From Candidatus Zhuqueibacterota bacterium (GTDB lineage Bacteria > Zhuqueibacterota > Zhuqueibacteria > Oceanimicrobiales > Oceanimicrobiaceae), in the NCBI GenBank assembly GCA_029261995.1, contig JAJDAF010000061.1, positions 1 through 64,000 of the forward strand: a DNA stretch of 64,000 nucleotides, written 5' to 3'. The notes beneath the pieces were generated by a model. That model saw only the letters and a program-made list of their open reading frames with translations, did not search any database and was not told the DNA's origin. Below, piece after piece: positions 9,377-17,294 of the stretch (positions within the stretch are counted from its first letter, which is position 1; every line of letters begins with the position of its first letter). Position numbers and translations under genes: made by a program.

Positions 9377-10192
9377 ATGGTCAAAGACATGACAAAAGCT
9401 TTGGAAGAACACTGGCCGGAATACCTGATGGAGGCCGCTGGCCTGGGGATCTTTATGGTTTCGGCCGGCCTGTTCGCGACGTTGCTGGAGTACCCCGGTT
9501 TTCCACTTCGGCACGCAATCGATAATCCTCTGCTCAGGCGAGTGTTCATGGGGTTGGCCATGGGTTTGACCGCTGTGGGTATCATTTATTCGCCCTGGGG
9601 CAAGCAATCCGGGTCGCATATCAACCCTGCGGTTACGCTGACATTTTACCGGCTTGGCAAAATCAAGCCTTGGGATGCACTGTTCTACGTGGTTGCCCAA
9701 TTCAGCGGCGGGCTCGCCGGTGTTGTTCTCATCGCTCTCGTTATGGGAGATGCCATCGCAGATCCGACCGTTAACTATGTCGTGACTGTTCCCGGGTCAG
9801 CCGGGGTCGGAATCGCGTTCATAGCCGAATTCATCCTGTCCTTTGGGCTCATGTTCACGGTGCTGATTGTTACGAATCGTGACAATCTTGCAAGCCTGAC
9901 AGGCGTGTTTGCCGGAACTCTGGTGGCGCTTTACATCATCTTTGAAGCTCCTTTTTCAGGAATGAGCATCAATCCGGCGCGCACATTCGGCTCGGCCCTG
10001 CCTGCCAATCTGTGGACGGCCTTCTGGATTTACATGATTGCGCCACCTGCCGGAATGCTGGCTGCGGCGCAGACTTACCTGGCTGTTACCAGTCGTCGTA
10101 CACACGCGTGTGCAAAACTTCATCATAAAAACGACAAACGCTGCATTCATTGTGGCGCCAACGGGGGCCAAAAAGGTGGCAAGAATAAGTGA
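9377..10192 (+). CDS. aquaporin / MIP-family channel with Cys-His tail
   Basis: A major intrinsic protein channel with six predicted membrane helices and both hemipore motifs: HINPAVTLTF (NPA at 83-85) and MSINPARTFGSALP (NPA at 199-201, then R202 of the selectivity filter). It transports water, glycerol or other small neutral solutes. The C-terminus carries a soluble tail rich in Cys and His (C-x4-HH, then C-x2-C) that is not part of the usual channel fold and could bind metal. It is followed by a GMC oxidoreductase gene 39 bases later. Possible cargo includes hydrogen peroxide, but this is inference from the neighbour only. Confidence 0.92.
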   Translation: MVKDMTKALEEHWPEYLMEAAGLGIFMVSAGLFATLLEYPGFPLRHAIDNPLLRRVFMGLAMGLTAVGIIYSPWGKQSGSHINPAVTLTFYRLGKIKPWDALFYVVAQFSGGLAGVVLIALVMGDAIADPTVNYVVTVPGSAGVGIAFIAEFILSFGLMFTVLIVTNRDNLASLTGVFAGTLVALYIIFEAPFSGMSINPARTFGSALPANLWTAFWIYMIAPPAGMLAAAQTYLAVTSRRTHACAKLHHKNDKRCIHCGANGGQKGGKNK

Positions 10193-10231
10193 ATCAACCA
10201 ATCCGCGTAGAATCAGAATTGAGGAATTGAG

Positions 10232-11800
10232 ATGTCAAAACAGCACTACGACGCAATAATCATCGGGACCGGGGCAGGAGGAGGAACGCTGGCTCACAAA
10301 CTCGCCCCATCCGGAAAGAAAATCCTGGTCTTGGAGCGAGGTGATTATGTCCCTCGTGAAAAGGCTAACTGGGAACCGCAATCAGTCAATGTCGATGGCA
10401 GGTATCAAACCAGCGAAAAATGGGAAGACGGAGACGGTCATGAACTGCATCCGCACACAAATTACTATGTCGGCGGCAACACAAAGTTCTACGGTGCGGC
10501 CCTGTTCCGCATGCGTGAGAGAGATTTTGGCGAACTTCAGCATCACGGCGGCATCTCTCCGGCCTGGCCCATCAACTATCAGGCGATGGAACCTTACTAC
10601 ACGGAAGCCGAGCTACTCTATGATGTCCACGGACAGCGGGGAGAAGATCCGACCGAGCCGCCAGCCGGAAAACCGTACCCAGCCCCCGCAGTGAGTCATG
10701 AGCCGCGCATGCAGCAGTTGAGCGATGATTTTGTACGCCTGGGCCTGAAGCCGTTTCACGTGCCGCTCGGCGTGCAGCTCGACGAGAACAATCCGCTTAA
10801 CAGTCCATGTATCCGGTGTGATACCTGTGATGGATTTCCCTGCTTGCTTTGGGCCAAATCCGATGCCCAGGTTTGCGGCGTCGATCCTGCGCTCAGACAT
10901 TCGAATGTCACCCTGATGACCGGCGCCAAAGTCGAGAAACTTGTTACCGATGCCACGGGCCGGAAAGTAACTGATGTCGTAGTAAGCAGAAATGGTCAGA
11001 CCGAGGAGTTTTCCGCAGACATCGTCGTGCTCTCCTGTGGCGCCATCAATTCGGCGGCGTTGCTTTTGCGTTCAGCTAATGACAAACATCCCAATGGTCT
11101 CGCCAATAGCTCCGACGTTGTGGGCCGCCACTACATGGGACACGTCAATTCCGTGCTGATGGCGATCTCCAAATGTCCTAACCCGACGGCGTTTCAAAAG
11201 ACTTTGGGGCTCAACGATTTTTACTTTGGCTCGGATGATTGGGAATTCCCCATGGGCCATATCTCATTCGTCGGCAAGTTAGACGGAGCAACACTGAAAG
11301 CCGGCGCGCCACCGCTTGTTCCGGGCTGGACGCTTGATAAGATGGCAATGCACTCGCTCGATTTTTGGCTTACTTCCGAAGACTTGCCTGACCCAGACAA
11401 TCGCGTGACCCTGAATCGCGACGGTAATATTGTGCTTTCCTACAAACCGAACAACGAAGAAGGCCACAAGCGACTCATCGCCAAGTTGAAAGATCTGATG
11501 AAGCAACAGACCAAGTGCCCTGAGCACGGACATGAGTGTCACACCGGCTTGTTTGCCCGCAGTCTTTATGCCGGCCAACGCATCCCATTGGCAGGGGTCG
11601 CGCATCAAAATGGCACGGTGAAGTTTGGCGAGGACCCTAAGACATCCGCGCTGGATGTTAATTGCAAAGCCCACGATTTGGACAACCTCTACGTTGTGGA
11701 TGCGAGTTTTTTTCCGTCTTCTTCGGCGGTCAATCCCGGATTGACGATCATGGCCAATGCTTTGCGAGTCGGCGACCATCTTATCGAAAGAATGAAATAA
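10232..11800 (+). CDS. GMC-family FAD-dependent oxidoreductase
   Basis: A flavoprotein of the glucose-methanol-choline family. The FAD-binding Rossmann motif GTGAGGGTLAHKLA is at about residues 11-24. GGNTKFYGAALFRMRERDF follows, and the C-terminal domain contains AHQNGTVKFG, DASFFPSSSAVNPGLTI and the family's active-site region. A cysteine cluster C193-x2-C196-x2-C199-x4-C204 is conspicuous and recalls the Cys-rich insert of membrane-bound sugar dehydrogenases. At 522 residues it is typical. No signal peptide is visible. It oxidises an alcohol or sugar of unknown identity. It is likely cotranscribed with the aquaporin before and the flavoprotein after it. Confidence 0.9.
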   Translation: MSKQHYDAIIIGTGAGGGTLAHKLAPSGKKILVLERGDYVPREKANWEPQSVNVDGRYQTSEKWEDGDGHELHPHTNYYVGGNTKFYGAALFRMRERDFGELQHHGGISPAWPINYQAMEPYYTEAELLYDVHGQRGEDPTEPPAGKPYPAPAVSHEPRMQQLSDDFVRLGLKPFHVPLGVQLDENNPLNSPCIRCDTCDGFPCLLWAKSDAQVCGVDPALRHSNVTLMTGAKVEKLVTDATGRKVTDVVVSRNGQTEEFSADIVVLSCGAINSAALLLRSANDKHPNGLANSSDVVGRHYMGHVNSVLMAISKCPNPTAFQKTLGLNDFYFGSDDWEFPMGHISFVGKLDGATLKAGAPPLVPGWTLDKMAMHSLDFWLTSEDLPDPDNRVTLNRDGNIVLSYKPNNEEGHKRLIAKLKDLMKQQTKCPEHGHECHTGLFARSLYAGQRIPLAGVAHQNGTVKFGEDPKTSALDVNCKAHDLDNLYVVDASFFPSSSAVNPGLTIMANALRVGDHLIERMK

Positions 11801-11840
11801 GTGAAATGAGTTTGTCAACCTTAACCATAGACGTGAGAAC

Positions 11841-13217
11841 ATGAAGCAATTTGATGCAATTATCGTTGGGACGGGGCAGGCCGGCCCCTCCTTATCAGTC
11901 AAGCTGACCAACGCCGGAATGAAGGTCGCGATCATCGAACGCAATCTTTTCGGCGGCACATGTGTCAATACTGGTTGTATCCCTACCAAGACCATGGTAG
12001 CCAGTGCACGGGCCGCCTATATGGCCAGACGCGCAGCTGATTTCGGCGCGATGATCGATGGCTCCATAAATGTCGATATGAAGAAGGTCATTGAGCGAAA
12101 GGATGATGTGGTGGGTCGAAGCAATCATCAACCGCCGAATTGGATGACCCGCAGGCAAGGTCTGACCGTCTTTAAGGGACACGCACAATTCGAGGATCCT
12201 CGGACGGTTCGAGTTGGTGATGAACGACTGCGCGGAGACAAGATTTTTATCAATGTCGGTGGTCGCGCCTTCGTTCCACCCATGCCTGGATTGAAACATG
12301 CCCCCTACTTCACAAATTCGGACATGATGAAAGTAGATTTCCTGCCAGAGCATCTGATCGTGGTGGGAGGGAGCTACATTGGCCTTGAGTTCGGGCAAAT
12401 GTACCGTCGTTTTGGCAGTGAAGTCACCATCGTACAAAGGGGACCGCGCCTTATTCCTCGTGAGGATGAAGATGTTTCGGAGGCAGTCAGGAACATCCTG
12501 GAGAACGAAGGCATCAACATCCGCTTGCATGCTGACTGCACAGACGTAGAAAAACGAAACGACAAAGTTGTGGTCAAGCTGGATTGCGAGGACCCGCGCA
12601 AAGAAGTTGAGGGTTCGCATCTCTTGCTTGCCGTCGGCCGCGTACCTAACACCGGGGACTTGGGTCTGGAGAACGCGGGCGTGAAAACCAATAAACGCGG
12701 CTACATCATGGTCGACGACCAGCTCCGCACCAACGTACCTGGAATCTGGGCGCTTGGTGACTGCAACGGCCAGGGCGCCTTCACCCACACTTCCTACAAC
12801 GATTTTGAAATTGTTGCAGCAAATCTTCTCGACTATGATCCGCGCAGGGTGACAGACCGCATTATGGCCTATGGCTTGTACATCGATCCGCCGCTTGGGC
12901 GCGCCGGGATGACCGAAGCCGAAGTGCGAGCGTCCGGGCGAAAAGCACTCATCGCCAAGCGGCCCATGACCAAGGTCGGGCGTGCTGTGGAACGGAGTGA
13001 AACACAAGGATTCATGAAAGTGCTCGTGGACGCGGAAACCAAAGAAATCCTGGGTGCAGCCATTCTGGGCGTCAGCGGCGATGAAGTCATACATTCTATC
13101 CTGGATATCATGTATGCGAAAGCGCCTTACACAGTTATTCAACGAGCAATGCACATTCATCCAACGGTTTCGGAATTGGTTCCGACCTTGTTGGGAGACC
13201 TTGAACCGTTCAACTAG
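11841..13217 (+). CDS. pyridine nucleotide-disulfide oxidoreductase (mercuric reductase-like)
   Basis: A class-I FAD/NAD(P)H disulfide oxidoreductase. The N-terminal GTGQAGPSLSVKL binds FAD. The redox disulfide is C41/C46 in GGTCVNTGCIPTK. The second Rossmann motif is VVGGSYIGLEFGQMY. LGDCNGQGAFTHTSYND is the late FAD-contacting segment, and the dimerisation domain ends with AMHIHPTVSELVPTLL. There is no second Cys pair of true MerA and no N-terminal heavy-metal domain, so mercuric reduction is not implied. It may be a soluble reductase of unknown substrate acting with the GMC gene. The start lies 40 bases after the GMC stop. Confidence 0.9.
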   Translation: MKQFDAIIVGTGQAGPSLSVKLTNAGMKVAIIERNLFGGTCVNTGCIPTKTMVASARAAYMARRAADFGAMIDGSINVDMKKVIERKDDVVGRSNHQPPNWMTRRQGLTVFKGHAQFEDPRTVRVGDERLRGDKIFINVGGRAFVPPMPGLKHAPYFTNSDMMKVDFLPEHLIVVGGSYIGLEFGQMYRRFGSEVTIVQRGPRLIPREDEDVSEAVRNILENEGINIRLHADCTDVEKRNDKVVVKLDCEDPRKEVEGSHLLLAVGRVPNTGDLGLENAGVKTNKRGYIMVDDQLRTNVPGIWALGDCNGQGAFTHTSYNDFEIVAANLLDYDPRRVTDRIMAYGLYIDPPLGRAGMTEAEVRASGRKALIAKRPMTKVGRAVERSETQGFMKVLVDAETKEILGAAILGVSGDEVIHSILDIMYAKAPYTVIQRAMHIHPTVSELVPTLLGDLEPFN

Positions 13218-13222
13218 TAGGA

Positions 13223-13771
13223 ATGGACTGGAAAATGAGAAACTTTTTTGGCATCAGAATCACGGTCTCGAGCCTTTTGCTGTTTATGATTGCCACAGTA
13301 AATTGCTTTGCCCAACTGGCAGAGAGCCATGCAGAAGGTGAGCATGAGTCACATGGTCGGCATCATGCTGCGCTCTTTTTGGGTGCAACCGCGAGGTTTG
13401 AAACAGATGACACTGACTTCTCTTTGGGCCTTGATTATGAGTCCCGGTTGCTGCCCCGCCTGGGCATAGGCCTTCTGGGAGAAGTGACATTCGCTGAAGA
13501 TGAAGTATTTATCGTCGGTGTTCCAATTCTTCTGCACCCGACGGACAAATTAGTGCTAGGCGTGGCACCAGGATTTGAGATCACGGATGAGATATCGGAA
13601 GCTGAGCACACCCAGACGGAGAAAGAGACCGAGACCAACTTTGTCCTACGCCTGATAAGCAGCTACGAGTTCGAGCTTCAACCATTCACGTTTGCCCCTG
13701 TCGTCAGCCTCGATATTGTGGACGGCGAGACATCGCTCGTTTACGGGATTTCTTTTGGAAAGGGATTTTAG
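13223..13771 (+). CDS. putative secreted / outer-membrane beta-barrel protein
   Basis: A 182-residue protein with an N-terminal signal peptide (hydrophobic core VSSLLLFMIATVNCFAQ, cleavage likely after FAQ). A His-rich stretch HESHGRHHA follows, then alternating amphipathic strands such as ARFETDDTDFSLGLDYES. It ends in GISFGKGF, with the C-terminal Phe typical of outer-membrane barrels. The start could also be ATG 13235. The family is not recognised and the function is unknown. The His-rich segment after the signal peptide may bind metal. It begins six bases after the flavoprotein stop, so it belongs to the same transcription unit. Confidence 0.75.
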   Translation: MDWKMRNFFGIRITVSSLLLFMIATVNCFAQLAESHAEGEHESHGRHHAALFLGATARFETDDTDFSLGLDYESRLLPRLGIGLLGEVTFAEDEVFIVGVPILLHPTDKLVLGVAPGFEITDEISEAEHTQTEKETETNFVLRLISSYEFELQPFTFAPVVSLDIVDGETSLVYGISFGKGF

Positions 13772-14106
13772 ATTGGATTTGTCGGTTTTCTAACCTGGAC
13801 AATTCACGAACCGTCATCTCAGGAAAAACTGCCATGACGAGATTTCAAGGTCGTGTGCAGTAGACATCCCCCTGGTTTGCTCGCTGGACGCCCTTCGACA
13901 AGCTCAGGACATGCTTCACAAATTGTCCCCCTTCGAAGGGGGACTGAGGCTGGATTCTCCCTTTGAAGGGAGACAGCTTTTCGCTCGTCTAGAGCGAAAA
14001 GCAGAGGGATGTTGGGCCCGGGATGACAGATTGAACGTGAATTCCGGGTTTCATGAATGAATTATCCAGGCTAACACTCTTATGTGACGGTAAATTCGGA
14101 GAACAT
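13772..14106. repeat. intergenic region with a cluster of three hairpins
   Basis: No convincing gene. Three perfect or near-perfect palindromes follow in about 80 bases: gtcccccttcgaagggggac at 13925-13944, tctccctttgaagggaga at 13956-13973, and an 11-bp stem with five-base loop at 13976-14002 (gcttttcgctc with gagcgaaaagc). The preceding cccttcgacaagctcagg at 13891-13908 is like a short repeat widespread in bacterial intergenic DNA. This looks like an extragenic repetitive element rather than a simple terminator, since no T-run follows. Confidence 0.6.
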
Positions 14107-15141
14107 ATGAAAAACAGATCAAAACATTGGATAGACCTGAAAGGGGTCTTCTTTCCCATTGTTATTTTTGTCTTTACATTAGCGACTTCTCTTCCAGCGC
14201 GCTCACAGGTTATTGAAGTGGAAGCCATCGGATTCACGGTTTCTGACCTGGACAACTCGGTTCGATTCTTTTCAGAGGTATTGTCATTTCAGAAAGTATC
14301 TGATGTCGAGGTGTTTGGCAGCGAATATGAGCATCTGCAGGGCGTCTTCGGGTTGCGCATGCGGGTCGTCAGGATGAAACTCGGTGATGAGCTGATTGAG
14401 CTGACCGAGTACCTGGCTCCGCAAGGTCGTCCCATTCCGGTTGATGCGCGCAGCAATGACCGCTGGTTTCAACATATCGCGATTGTGGTGCGCGACATGG
14501 ACAAAGCCTATGAGCAACTGCGAAAGCACAAAGTCAGACATGCATCGACCGGCCCGCAGACCATCCCGGAATGGAATAAAGGCGCGGCGGGGATTCGCGC
14601 TTTCTATTTCAAAGACCCGGATGATCATAATCTCGAGATTATCTATTTCCCGCCGGGAAAGGGTGATCCGAAATGGCAAGAAGACGGCAACGCGCTGTTC
14701 CTGGGCATTGACCATACGGCCATCGTAGTGGATGACACGGAAGAGAGCCTGAAGTTCTACCAAGACTTGCTCGGACTGAAAGTCGCCGGGGAAAACCATA
14801 ACTACGGCACGGAGCAGGAGCATCTCAACAATGTCTTTGGTGCTAGACTGCACATCACGGGTTTGCGGGCAGCCAAGGGACCCGGAATCGAGTTTCTGGA
14901 GTATCTCGCGCCGCGTACAGGTCGTCCGACGCCCGTGGATATTCAGGCAAATGATCTGATACACTGGCAGACGAATCTCGTTGTGCGCTCCGTTCAAACA
15001 GCCGCAGAGCGACTCCGCCAGGGAAAAGTGAGTTTTGTATCGACAAGCGCCACTGAAATTCCGGAAAGTTCCCTTGGTTTTAAAACAGGCGCGCTCGTTC
15101 GCGACCCTGATGGGCACGGCATGCGCTTAATCACTAAATAG
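14107..15141 (+). CDS. secreted protein with two VOC (glyoxalase/dioxygenase-fold) domains
   Basis: From ATG 14107 (GGAG upstream) it encodes 344 residues with an N-terminal hydrophobic segment FFPIVIFVFTLATSLPA, a signal peptide or anchor. Two tandem vicinal-oxygen-chelate domains follow, at about 35-165 and 195-335. The second starts IDHTAIVVDDTEESLKFY with the usual metal-binding His. The first has Phe in the equivalent place (IGFTVSDLDNSVRFF), so it may have lost metal binding. DPDDHNLEII and DPDGHGMRLI close each domain. The reaction is unknown. An in-frame ATG at 14053 would place 18 residues before the ribosome site and is less likely. Confidence 0.85.
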   Translation: MKNRSKHWIDLKGVFFPIVIFVFTLATSLPARSQVIEVEAIGFTVSDLDNSVRFFSEVLSFQKVSDVEVFGSEYEHLQGVFGLRMRVVRMKLGDELIELTEYLAPQGRPIPVDARSNDRWFQHIAIVVRDMDKAYEQLRKHKVRHASTGPQTIPEWNKGAAGIRAFYFKDPDDHNLEIIYFPPGKGDPKWQEDGNALFLGIDHTAIVVDDTEESLKFYQDLLGLKVAGENHNYGTEQEHLNNVFGARLHITGLRAAKGPGIEFLEYLAPRTGRPTPVDIQANDLIHWQTNLVVRSVQTAAERLRQGKVSFVSTSATEIPESSLGFKTGALVRDPDGHGMRLITK

Positions 15142-15155
15142 AGTAGCACGGTATT

Positions 15156-15956
15156 ATGAAAAATAGAATCTGTCCGCGGTTCACTAGTTTTGTGCTGCTT
15201 ACTTCCTGTCTTTGTTTCAGCGTCTCTTTTCTGGGTGCACAACCGGCGGGAGCCGAATTGTCAAGGGCCTCGGAGTCACGCGGGGAAGATAAAGAAACCA
15301 TACTTAACCCTTCGCTGGCCCAGTTCAGCACAGCCTTCAGGCAGACCTTCACAACGAAAAGCAACCTTGTCATCCTGGGTGCAGGCACAGCCGCAACGCT
15401 GATCGCCCGTCCGTTTGATGACGACATCTCGAGGGAACTGAAGGAAGATGACTTCACTGAGTTCGAGGTAGAGTTGCCGAATACGCTGGGCAGTTTCTTT
15501 GTCGTAGCTGGAGCCAGTCTGTTTACTCACGTCGCTGGCAGAGTGACAAGAAAGGCAAGGTTGGCCAACACTGGTTTGTACATGTTTGAGGCGGTTATGA
15601 CGACACAACTGCTGACATTTCTCATCAAGGAATCAGTCAGCCGGGGTCGCCCTGACGGCTCAAATAATCTGTCTTTTCCGTCTGGACATACCTCCGCCAC
15701 GACAGCGGCTGCTGCTGTCCTGCTAAAACGGCATGGCTGGAAAGTCGGCATTCCGGCCTATCTGCTTTCGGCCTATGTCGGTGTTACGCGCATAAAAACT
15801 CTGAAGCATTTCGCTAGTGATGTGCTAGCTGGAGCTACACTCGGAACCATCATTGGACTCAATTTTGTCCCATCAAGTGGCGATGCCAGGGCTTTCGGGG
15901 TAATGCCGTTGATAGGTAGAGAATACGCTGGTATTCGAGCTGAGGTGCGGTTCTGA
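15156..15956 (+). CDS. PAP2-family phosphatase, membrane-associated or periplasmic
   Basis: A type-2 phosphatidic acid phosphatase-related enzyme. The three catalytic motifs are present: K-x6-RP in KESVSRGRPDG, PSGH in SFPSGHTSATT, and the late TRIKTLKHFASDVLAG, which supplies the S/T-R-x5-H-x3-D motif. The N-terminus has a signal peptide (SFVLLTSCLCFSVSFLGAQPA). At 266 residues it is normal for the family. Possible substrates are lipid phosphates or undecaprenyl pyrophosphate. It starts 15 bases after the VOC gene. Confidence 0.88.
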   Translation: MKNRICPRFTSFVLLTSCLCFSVSFLGAQPAGAELSRASESRGEDKETILNPSLAQFSTAFRQTFTTKSNLVILGAGTAATLIARPFDDDISRELKEDDFTEFEVELPNTLGSFFVVAGASLFTHVAGRVTRKARLANTGLYMFEAVMTTQLLTFLIKESVSRGRPDGSNNLSFPSGHTSATTAAAAVLLKRHGWKVGIPAYLLSAYVGVTRIKTLKHFASDVLAGATLGTIIGLNFVPSSGDARAFGVMPLIGREYAGIRAEVRF

Positions 15957-15999
15957 TTCTAGTTAAATTAGCGATAACAAATTAACATTTAGGTGCCGA

Positions 16000-16737
16000 A
16001 TGGCGAACTCAAGAATTGAAGCCTTTAAGACGGATAACGACGTCAGCGTGGTTGCAATCACAACTGACCAAATGCGGGAAGTCGATCGCATTGCTATGGA
16101 GGAAACAGGCCCCAACCTGTTCCAAATGATGGAAAACGCCGGCAGAAATTTTGCGCTGCAAGCGATTGAAGTGCTCGGCAATGGCTGGCAAAAAGCCAAT
16201 ATTGTGGTTCTCGCCGGTCTTGGCGGCAACGCCGGCGGCGGTATCTGCGCAGCTCGGCATCTGGCCAACAGGCAGGCGAATGTACAACTCGCGCTTTCCA
16301 ATCCCGACGGCCTTGGTGAGGTCCCGGCGTGGCAACACAAGATATTTCATTCAACCTCAGGCCAGGAAGTTGGAGTCTCCGGATTGTCCGGATTGCGGCC
16401 AGATCTAATCCTTGATGCAGTGATAGGATACAGTCTCAAAGGGGCCCCACGCGGCGCTGCGCTTGAATTTATCCAATCGGCAAATGGTACAGGAGCACCC
16501 ATTCTGTCTCTGGATGTGCCTTCAGGCGTGGATTCGACTACCGGCGAAACCGTAGGGGAATACATGCATGCACAATGGACCATGACTCTGGCGCTGCCCA
16601 AGATCGGCCTGCTGCCGGAAAAGACCGGTGAGCTGTTTCTGGCGGACATTGGCATCCCGGAAGCGGTTTACTCCAATATGGGTTTGGAATACACACAGCC
16701 GTTTGGGAATCAATATCGCGTTCGGCTTTCAATATAA
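16000..16737 (+). CDS. nnrE: NAD(P)H-hydrate epimerase (YjeF N-terminal domain type)
   Basis: Repairs damaged NAD(P)HX by epimerising the R form to the S form. This is a stand-alone YjeF_N domain of 245 residues with no dehydratase domain attached. Family hallmarks are DQMREVDRIAMEETG, LMMENAGRN-like FQMMENAGRNFA, LDAVIGYSLKGAPRG and LSLDVPSGVDSTTG. The usual N-N-G-G-D-G loop reads GLGGNAGGGICAARHL, replacing the Asp with Gly. Whether this changes activity cannot be told from sequence. Nicotinamide repair would fit near a strong NADPH-producing operon. Confidence 0.85.
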   Translation: MANSRIEAFKTDNDVSVVAITTDQMREVDRIAMEETGPNLFQMMENAGRNFALQAIEVLGNGWQKANIVVLAGLGGNAGGGICAARHLANRQANVQLALSNPDGLGEVPAWQHKIFHSTSGQEVGVSGLSGLRPDLILDAVIGYSLKGAPRGAALEFIQSANGTGAPILSLDVPSGVDSTTGETVGEYMHAQWTMTLALPKIGLLPEKTGELFLADIGIPEAVYSNMGLEYTQPFGNQYRVRLSI

Positions 16738-16763
16738 TAGACTTTGACTAGAGGAGGTTTTTC

Positions 16764-17162
16764 ATGGAACACCTTAAATCGGCTTTGGAAACCATCAGTC
16801 TGGGAATTGACCTGGTTGGCATTGGCATTCTGTGTATCGGCTTCATAAAAGGGCTTGTACTGTATATCAAATCAGAGTTTCCGCAGCAAGAAGGCAAGTC
16901 TGGAATAATGCTGATTCAGGAATTGCGCTGCAAGGTTGGGCTCTACATTCTCATGGCGCTTGATTTCCTGATTGCTTCCGACATCATAAATAGCACCGTG
17001 CATACCGAGCTCCACGAGCTCCACGAGCTCCACGAGCTGTACGAGTTGGGGGTCATCGTGGTGCTGCGGACTGCCATTGGCTATTTCCTGGGCAAGGAGA
17101 TTCAGGAGATTCAGGAGATTCAGGCAGAGACAGGTGAAACGCAAAGTACAATTCGAGTGTGA
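16764..17162 (+). CDS. DUF1622-family membrane protein
   Basis: A 132-residue protein with three hydrophobic segments. LGIDLVGIGILCIGFIKGLV, LRCKVGLYILMALDFLIASDI and GVIVVLRTAIGYFLGKEI match the DUF1622 pattern. The function of the family is unknown. Two separate tandem repeats of nine bases disturb the coding sequence in frame: H-E-L units between segments two and three, and E-I-Q units after segment three. Both add charged, probably helical residues on soluble parts. The ribosome binding site is GAGGAGG. Confidence 0.85.
   Translation: MEHLKSALETISLGIDLVGIGILCIGFIKGLVLYIKSEFPQQEGKSGIMLIQELRCKVGLYILMALDFLIASDIINSTVHTELHELHELHELYELGVIVVLRTAIGYFLGKEIQEIQEIQAETGETQSTIRV
17007..17048 (+). repeat. 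tandem 9-bp repeat (gagctccac) inside DUF1622 gene
   Basis: Three perfect copies of gagctccac at 17007-17033 are followed by one variant (gagctgtac) and a partial copy. They encode E-L-H units and keep the frame, suggesting recent slippage. Confidence 0.9.
17097..17123 (+). repeat. tandem 9-bp repeat (gagattcag) inside DUF1622 gene
   Basis: Three perfect copies of gagattcag encode E-I-Q units just after the last membrane segment. The period is the same as the repeat 50 bases upstream, but the sequence differs, so it arose independently. Confidence 0.9.
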
Positions 17163-17174
17163 GGAGGTCCCGCT

Positions 17175-17294
17175 TTGGCAGAATACTTCCCCGCAATGGT
17201 TTGCGATAGCCTGGGCATACGGCTTGAACAACGGCTTATGAATGGACTAACCGAGAGAGATGTGTGCCTGTGGATGGACAAGGTTCCAAACTAG
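17175..17294 (+). CDS. possible small ORF overlapping the histidine kinase start
   Basis: A TTG codon at 17175 follows a perfect GAGGAGG (17161-17167, overlapping the DUF1622 stop) at seven bases and opens 39 codons ending TAG 17292. The product has no recognised family. It overlaps the kinase start (GTG 17264) in another frame by 31 bases. It could be a translational-coupling leader, or the remains of an N-terminal part of the kinase lost by a frameshift. The good ribosome site is the only support. Confidence 0.25.
   Translation: MAEYFPAMVCDSLGIRLEQRLMNGLTERDVCLWMDKVPN

Noticed and set aside
11841-13217. True mercuric reductase (MerA) and a mercury resistance locus
   Set aside because: No N-terminal metal-binding domain, no C-terminal Cys pair, and no merR, merT or merP nearby.
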